Positions 13,926 to 17,407 of a stretch of 17,407 nt of DNA are shown here, piece by piece. This DNA comes from Giesbergeria sp. GTDB lineage: Bacteria > Pseudomonadota > Gammaproteobacteria > Burkholderiales > Burkholderiaceae_C. Below the pieces are notes generated by a model. That model did not search any database, was not told the origin of the DNA, and saw only the letters and a list, made by a program, of their open reading frames with translations. The stretch is taken from positions 1 through 17,407 of the forward strand of contig JAUYGP010000226.1 in assembly GCA_030690515.1 (NCBI GenBank), read 5' to 3'. Numbering within the stretch: the stretch's first letter is position 1; the number at the start of each line of letters is the position of its first letter. Position numbers and translations under genes: made by a program.

Positions 13926-16059
13926 GGAAAACCCCGGCCTTCTCCGGCACCAGCAGGTGCCCCCCAACCGCCTGCAGCGGATCAAAAACCGCGTCGGTCA
14001 TCAACCTATGATTGATTTCGCTCTGTGCCGGGTTGATTTTCAGGAACAGGTAGTCGTGCAATCGCCCGACGCGAGGGCTGTCGGTGAAGTCCAGACAGAT
14101 CTGGCCCGGCGACGCGCCAGCAAAGCCCTCTTCCAGACCGAGCATGGGACCGAAGCCGTCGATCCAGTCGGCAAATTTCAGGGTCTGGTCGTTGCGGTTG
14201 CGCGTCACGACCACCTGGGTTTTCAACCCAGCAAAGCTGTTGCGGCGCTGGTATTCGCTCCATTTGAGCAAGGGCGCTGACAGGACGACCCGCTGGACAC
14301 GGTTGATCTCATCGATGAAGCTAGCCCCCTGGCTCCACAGCGCCTCGGACAAGGCCAGGCTGCCCGCACTGCGCGCCACAATGACTTTACTCATCCCGTG
14401 CGCTTGGGCCCCGCCAAAAGCCTTTAGCACCGCCGAAAGCCCGTGGACGCCGACCTTGGCCGAATGCCTCGCAGCGCCCACACCAGTTAGCGCTGCGAGC
14501 ACACCGCCTGCGCGCCCCGCCTCCCAGGAGTACAAAATGGGCTCGCATTCGGGAAAGGCCTGCCGCAGTCCGTAGGCTTGCGCCAAGCTGGCTTCAAACG
14601 ACTTGCCAAAGCCGTGGATGAAAAGCACGACGGAACGCTTGTTGCCAACGCGGGCCCGCTCGAAGGCCCCCCCGATCAGCGTGTGAAGCTCGGCCTCTCT
14701 GTTGTTGCCGTCGTGCGCATTGCCCCGGAACTGGAGCCGCACGGTCGAGTCAACCGTGCCCGGCTCCACCTGCAGTTCCAGCGTCTCGGCGTAGCTATCG
14801 CCATCCAACGGCGCATTCTTGTAAACGGCGTCCAGCCCCTCGATACCGTTCGAAACTTTAACAACGGCATGCCCCTCATGCAACCGGTGGCTGCTGGCTC
14901 TGGGCCGCGCGCACAGCACCGTCAGAACCGCCGTATCGGCCGCCGCATCGACCTTGCTCTCGGCCTCGCCATGCAGGGTTTCTGCCCAGTTGCTGTTGTT
15001 AAAAGGCAGCGGCGCACCCATGGCGGGGTCGTCCTTCCAGCCATCAGCGCGGCGCATGGCTCGCAGTTGTACCGTCACTTCGCCCGCCGTGGCCCAGGTT
15101 GCGGGCAGGGTCACGACGCCGTAGGACGGCGCGAAACGTTTGGGTCCAATACGCCCAATCGCAGCCCCGGAAGAAAGTATCTGCACCACCCGGCTCGGGG
15201 TGCCGTTCGTCTGCCGCAACCGGCCGCTCCAGACATTGCGATGCACGTCGCCGCCCAGGAAGAGCACCGGCCGTTGGGCGCTCGCCAAGGCCTCGTCGTA
15301 CTCGGCATAGGTGAATCCGTGGGGATCGCGCCACGCTTGCTGGGAAAACTGGTAGCTGTGGTTCATGGGCGTCCCGGCGACGACCACCAGCAAGCCAGCG
15401 CCAGCCCTGGAAACCGCTGCGCGCAACGCAGCCCGCTGCTGGGTGCCCAGAATGCTGGCGCCTGCTGCCCGCAGCTGCCGGTGCCAGCGGGTGTCCAGCA
15501 GCAGACACTCCGGCCCGCCAGCGCCGTGGAGCGCGCCATGCCAGAACAGGTGGCTGGTGTTTTCATCCTCCAGCGGAGCGTTCCAGGTTTCAGGCAATGC
15601 GGGGTAGGAAGCATCCTGATCGGCACCCCGCAACTGCTCTAGAAATTGACCAAACAAGCGGCGCGCGACCTGCTTGACCGGCTGGGGCACGCAATGGTCA
15701 TCGTCCCCATCCACCCCCAGGCTGTTGTTCCACGCGTAGTCATGGTCATCCCAGGTAACCAGCAGGCGCGACGGATCGGCGCGCCCGCCAAAACCACAGA
15801 TCAGTGCCTGAAACCCCGGCACCGCCCACTGCAGCGCATAGCGGCGGTGCATTTCGGTGGCAAAGGCCCGCAAACCCTCAACCGGTTCTCGGGCGATCAG
15901 CTTGCGCCATTCGGGGCCTCCCAGGTCGCCCCAGTCCATGTAGATCTGATCGCCCAGCAGCATCAGGACGTCGGGTGCTTCGTCTCGAATCTGGTTCCAG
16001 ACCGGTTGGTTCGGAACGCGTTCGGCGTCCATGCAGGAAGTGAAAACGATCTTCGTCAT
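13915..16059 (-). CDS. PhoD-like metallophosphatase fused to an alpha/beta hydrolase
   Basis: A 714-residue two-domain enzyme. The N-terminal half (about 1-340) has PhoD-family metal-site motifs in order: FTSC (6-9), LLGDQIY (Gly36-Asp-Gln38), TWDDHDY (Asp104-His106-Asp107), LLLDTR (186-191) and LFLGGDVH (Asp271, His273). A middle segment (about 370-465) is beta-rich. The C-terminal part (about 475-714) looks like a DUF900-type alpha/beta hydrolase: VVLFIHGFGKSFE (481-484), probable nucleophile Ser564 in VARSAGS, candidate acid Asp624 and candidate His668 in RLHDYLFLK. Classical PhoD enzymes are Tat-exported, but here the protein starts directly with MTKIVFTSC, so it should be cytoplasmic. 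AAGGGG (16065-16070) lies 5 nt before the ATG. It heads an operon with the response regulator and kinase. The substrate could be a phosphoester plus an acyl ester; this is inference. Confidence 0.85.
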   Translation of the reverse strand: MTKIVFTSCMDAERVPNQPVWNQIRDEAPDVLMLLGDQIYMDWGDLGGPEWRKLIAREPVEGLRAFATEMHRRYALQWAVPGFQALICGFGGRADPSRLLVTWDDHDYAWNNSLGVDGDDDHCVPQPVKQVARRLFGQFLEQLRGADQDASYPALPETWNAPLEDENTSHLFWHGALHGAGGPECLLLDTRWHRQLRAAGASILGTQQRAALRAAVSRAGAGLLVVVAGTPMNHSYQFSQQAWRDPHGFTYAEYDEALASAQRPVLFLGGDVHRNVWSGRLRQTNGTPSRVVQILSSGAAIGRIGPKRFAPSYGVVTLPATWATAGEVTVQLRAMRRADGWKDDPAMGAPLPFNNSNWAETLHGEAESKVDAAADTAVLTVLCARPRASSHRLHEGHAVVKVSNGIEGLDAVYKNAPLDGDSYAETLELQVEPGTVDSTVRLQFRGNAHDGNNREAELHTLIGGAFERARVGNKRSVVLFIHGFGKSFEASLAQAYGLRQAFPECEPILYSWEAGRAGGVLAALTGVGAARHSAKVGVHGLSAVLKAFGGAQAHGMSKVIVARSAGSLALSEALWSQGASFIDEINRVQRVVLSAPLLKWSEYQRRNSFAGLKTQVVVTRNRNDQTLKFADWIDGFGPMLGLEEGFAGASPGQICLDFTDSPRVGRLHDYLFLKINPAQSEINHRLMTDAVFDPLQAVGGHLLVPEKAGVFHVQ

Positions 16060-16439
16060 TCAAGCCCCTTGAAGCAGTGCAAACGCTGAGGGTATGTGCA
16101 AACCATCGGCCGTACAAGGAAGACAACTCCCATGTTCATGGGGTGCAGCGCAATCGGCCAGATCCACGAACACCATAGGCAACGGATTGGAGAGCAGTGT
16201 GACTGCCCTCGCTGCGTTTGCCATCGCTGCGGCCAGGTGCATCTTGTACCTACGGTCAACAGTCCCTGGACGCTGACATCACAGTGACAGCCGGATACCT
16301 CGACATATCGAGACATCGAGCTGGAAATCGGTTTTCCATTCTCAACGCACCCAGCCCGACCTCACTCCCATAAATGAGGGATGCACAAAGACGGAGAGCC
16401 CTCCTAAGCTGAAATCTTTTGTTGCACTAGGAGATCAGC
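16060..16439. promoter_or_regulatory. Divergent intergenic control region
   Basis: This 380-nt gap must hold promoters for the minus-strand operon and the plus-strand lipoprotein. Visible elements are TCACAGTGA (16279-16287, a 9-base palindrome flanked by TGACA copies), and CTCGA-CATA-TCGAG (16299-16312) followed by a further ATCGAG (16315-16320 region), i.e. three related half-sites. No convincing -35/-10 pair stands out. The operon's own response regulator could bind here, but no known consensus supports that. Confidence 0.35.
16096..16287 (+). CDS. Doubtful Cys-rich small ORF in the divergent gap
   Basis: From GTG 16096 a 63-codon frame carries a tight Cys cluster, QCDCPRCVCHRCGQVH, resembling a metal-binding knuckle. 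About two thirds of its third codon positions are G or C, better than the 60-codon minus-strand frame across the same bases (about half) but below the real genes here. GAGGG (16088-16092) sits only 3 nt before the GTG. It may be a degenerate gene or chance. I recognise no family. Confidence 0.25.
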   Translation: MQTIGRTRKTTPMFMGCSAIGQIHEHHRQRIGEQCDCPRCVCHRCGQVHLVPTVNSPWTLTSQ

Positions 16440-17407
16440 ATGTTCTTGAAAGTCAAAGCCCTTTCTTTTGCCCTTTCGGGCACGGCCCTATTGGTATTGT
16501 CTGCCTGCGGCGGTGGAAGCGACGGCGACATCGCTACGACACCTGAAACGCCGACCACACCCACGCCCGCATCAGTGGTCGTGACAGGCACGGTGGTGGT
16601 GGATCAGGCAATCCGGAACGCCGTGGTGTGCATGGATCTCAATGCCAGCAGCACCTGCGATGCCAATGAGCCCGCCTCGGCAGGTACTGGGTCGGATGGG
16701 GCCTACAGCATCACCTACGATTCGGCAAAGGTGGCAGCGGCACAGGCGGCAAGTGCCTCGCTTATCGTGGCCATGGTGCCCGGTGCCGCCGCCGATGCCA
16801 CAACAACCCTTGACGCTGCAGACCCCACTGTGGCCAACACGACCAAAAGCTACATACTCAAGCAAGTTGCTGGCAAGGGAGGGCAGATCAATCCACTGAC
16901 CACGCTGGTCGCGACCGGAATGGCGAAGGGCATGAGCGAAAGCGTGGCAAGAGCCAACGTTGCGGTTCAACTGGCCATCAACGAGAGCAAGATCGACAAC
17001 TACCAGGACGACCCCGCGTTTGACAAGGCCCTCGTTCAGGACAACGCCCGCATGATGGCCAAGGTCACCGCAGCGGCACTGGAGGCCGGCGCCACACTGG
17101 AGGTGGGAGACCAGACAGCGGCCTTCAGCGCTGCCGCTGGTGACCTGGCCACCTTGCGCTACCTTGACGCAGCAAACTACTACGTGAGAACCCTGGACTA
17201 CCAGGACAAGCCCGCAGGATCGGATCCACTGCTGGTCACCGATGCACGCCGCGGAAAATCCAGCGGCTTTGGAACGGCCTCCACCAGCTTGTACACGTCG
17301 GCATACCTGTCGAGCGCTGGATGGGTCTACTGCAATGCAGACATGGCCATTCCAGTGACCATCGGCACGCCCAGCCGCAGCACCTCTTGCAACCCGCAGC
17401 GGTCGGT
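16440..17407 (+). CDS. Surface or periplasmic lipoprotein, 3' end outside the window
   Basis: An open frame from ATG 16440 runs without a stop to the window edge (322 complete codons). AGGAG (16429-16433) is a good ribosome site 6 nt before the ATG. The start is a lipoprotein signal peptide: basic MFLKVK, a hydrophobic core, and lipobox LSAC with lipidated Cys23, followed by GGGSDGD. The +2 residue is Gly, not Asp, so outer-membrane sorting is expected. A Thr/Pro linker (about 33-45) precedes a segment with VVCMDLNASSTCDANEPAS and SDGAYSI, which resembles the first strands of carboxypeptidase-regulatory or SdrB-like repeats seen in other betaproteobacterial lipoproteins. The next part (about 110-250) is Ala-rich and probably helical. 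It is transcribed divergently from the phosphatase operon. Function unknown. Confidence 0.85.
   Translation, partial: MFLKVKALSFALSGTALLVLSACGGGSDGDIATTPETPTTPTPASVVVTGTVVVDQAIRNAVVCMDLNASSTCDANEPASAGTGSDGAYSITYDSAKVAAAQAASASLIVAMVPGAAADATTTLDAADPTVANTTKSYILKQVAGKGGQINPLTTLVATGMAKGMSESVARANVAVQLAINESKIDNYQDDPAFDKALVQDNARMMAKVTAAALEAGATLEVGDQTAAFSAAAGDLATLRYLDAANYYVRTLDYQDKPAGSDPLLVTDARRGKSSGFGTASTSLYTSAYLSSAGWVYCNADMAIPVTIGTPSRSTSCNPQRS

Noticed and set aside
14578..15642. 354-codon plus-strand frame opposite the phosphatase gene
   Set aside because: The minus strand carries all PhoD motifs in this interval; the plus frame has no recognisable domain.
16060..16242. 60-codon minus-strand frame whose TGA abuts the phosphatase ATG
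   Set aside because: Only about half of third positions are G/C, far below neighbouring genes; the adjacency may be chance.
1..17407. CRISPR array, tRNA or rRNA genes, insertion sequence transposase
   Set aside because: No regularly spaced direct repeats, no tRNA cloverleaf or rRNA segment, and no transposase or integrase motifs were seen on either strand.

Overview
The window is GC-rich, compactly coded bacterial chromosomal DNA. It most resembles a betaproteobacterium of the Comamonadaceae (Acidovorax-like). The grounds are strong G/C preference at third codon positions, the style of the outer-membrane phospholipase A and Tgt, and interspersed palindromic and GC-rich repeats of a kind I remember from that family. 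The taxonomy is inference; there is no rRNA or other marker here.

Left part (1-3840): a PldA-type phospholipase A1 with a complete His-Ser-Asn active site, a 128-residue protein of unknown function, a convergent gap filled with a GC-rich hairpin repeat, a universal stress protein on the minus strand, and, divergent from it, tRNA-guanine transglycosylase (tgt) with an enlarged zinc-site loop. A perfect 14-bp inverted repeat follows tgt.

Middle (3840-9830): one very large gene encodes a single-chain restriction-modification enzyme, with an N-terminal PD-(D/E)XK nuclease, a central N6-adenine methyltransferase and a C-terminal specificity region. Degenerate palindromic repeats lie on both sides of it, and a third copy is at the left edge of the window. 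Then come an MFS transporter and, 26 nt later, a PAS-LuxR regulator. A strong hairpin terminator closes this side against the minus-strand genes.

Right part (9828-16059, all minus strand, so transcription runs right to left): a probable operon. It begins with a 714-residue fusion of a PhoD-like metallophosphatase and an alpha/beta hydrolase. An overlapping NarL/LuxR-type response regulator follows, then a membrane histidine kinase 7 nt later, a 53-codon zinc-ribbon ORF that may be the remnant of a longer gene, and an orphan periplasmic amino-acid-type binding protein. The overlap and short gap of the first three genes suggest that the enzyme and the two-component system are made together; the stimulus and substrate are unknown.

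Right edge (16060-17407): a divergent intergenic region with short repeats and one doubtful Cys-rich ORF, then a plus-strand lipoprotein gene (LSAC lipobox) that runs off the window. The best candidates for something undescribed are the phosphatase-hydrolase/two-component operon and the interrupted zinc-ribbon gene.
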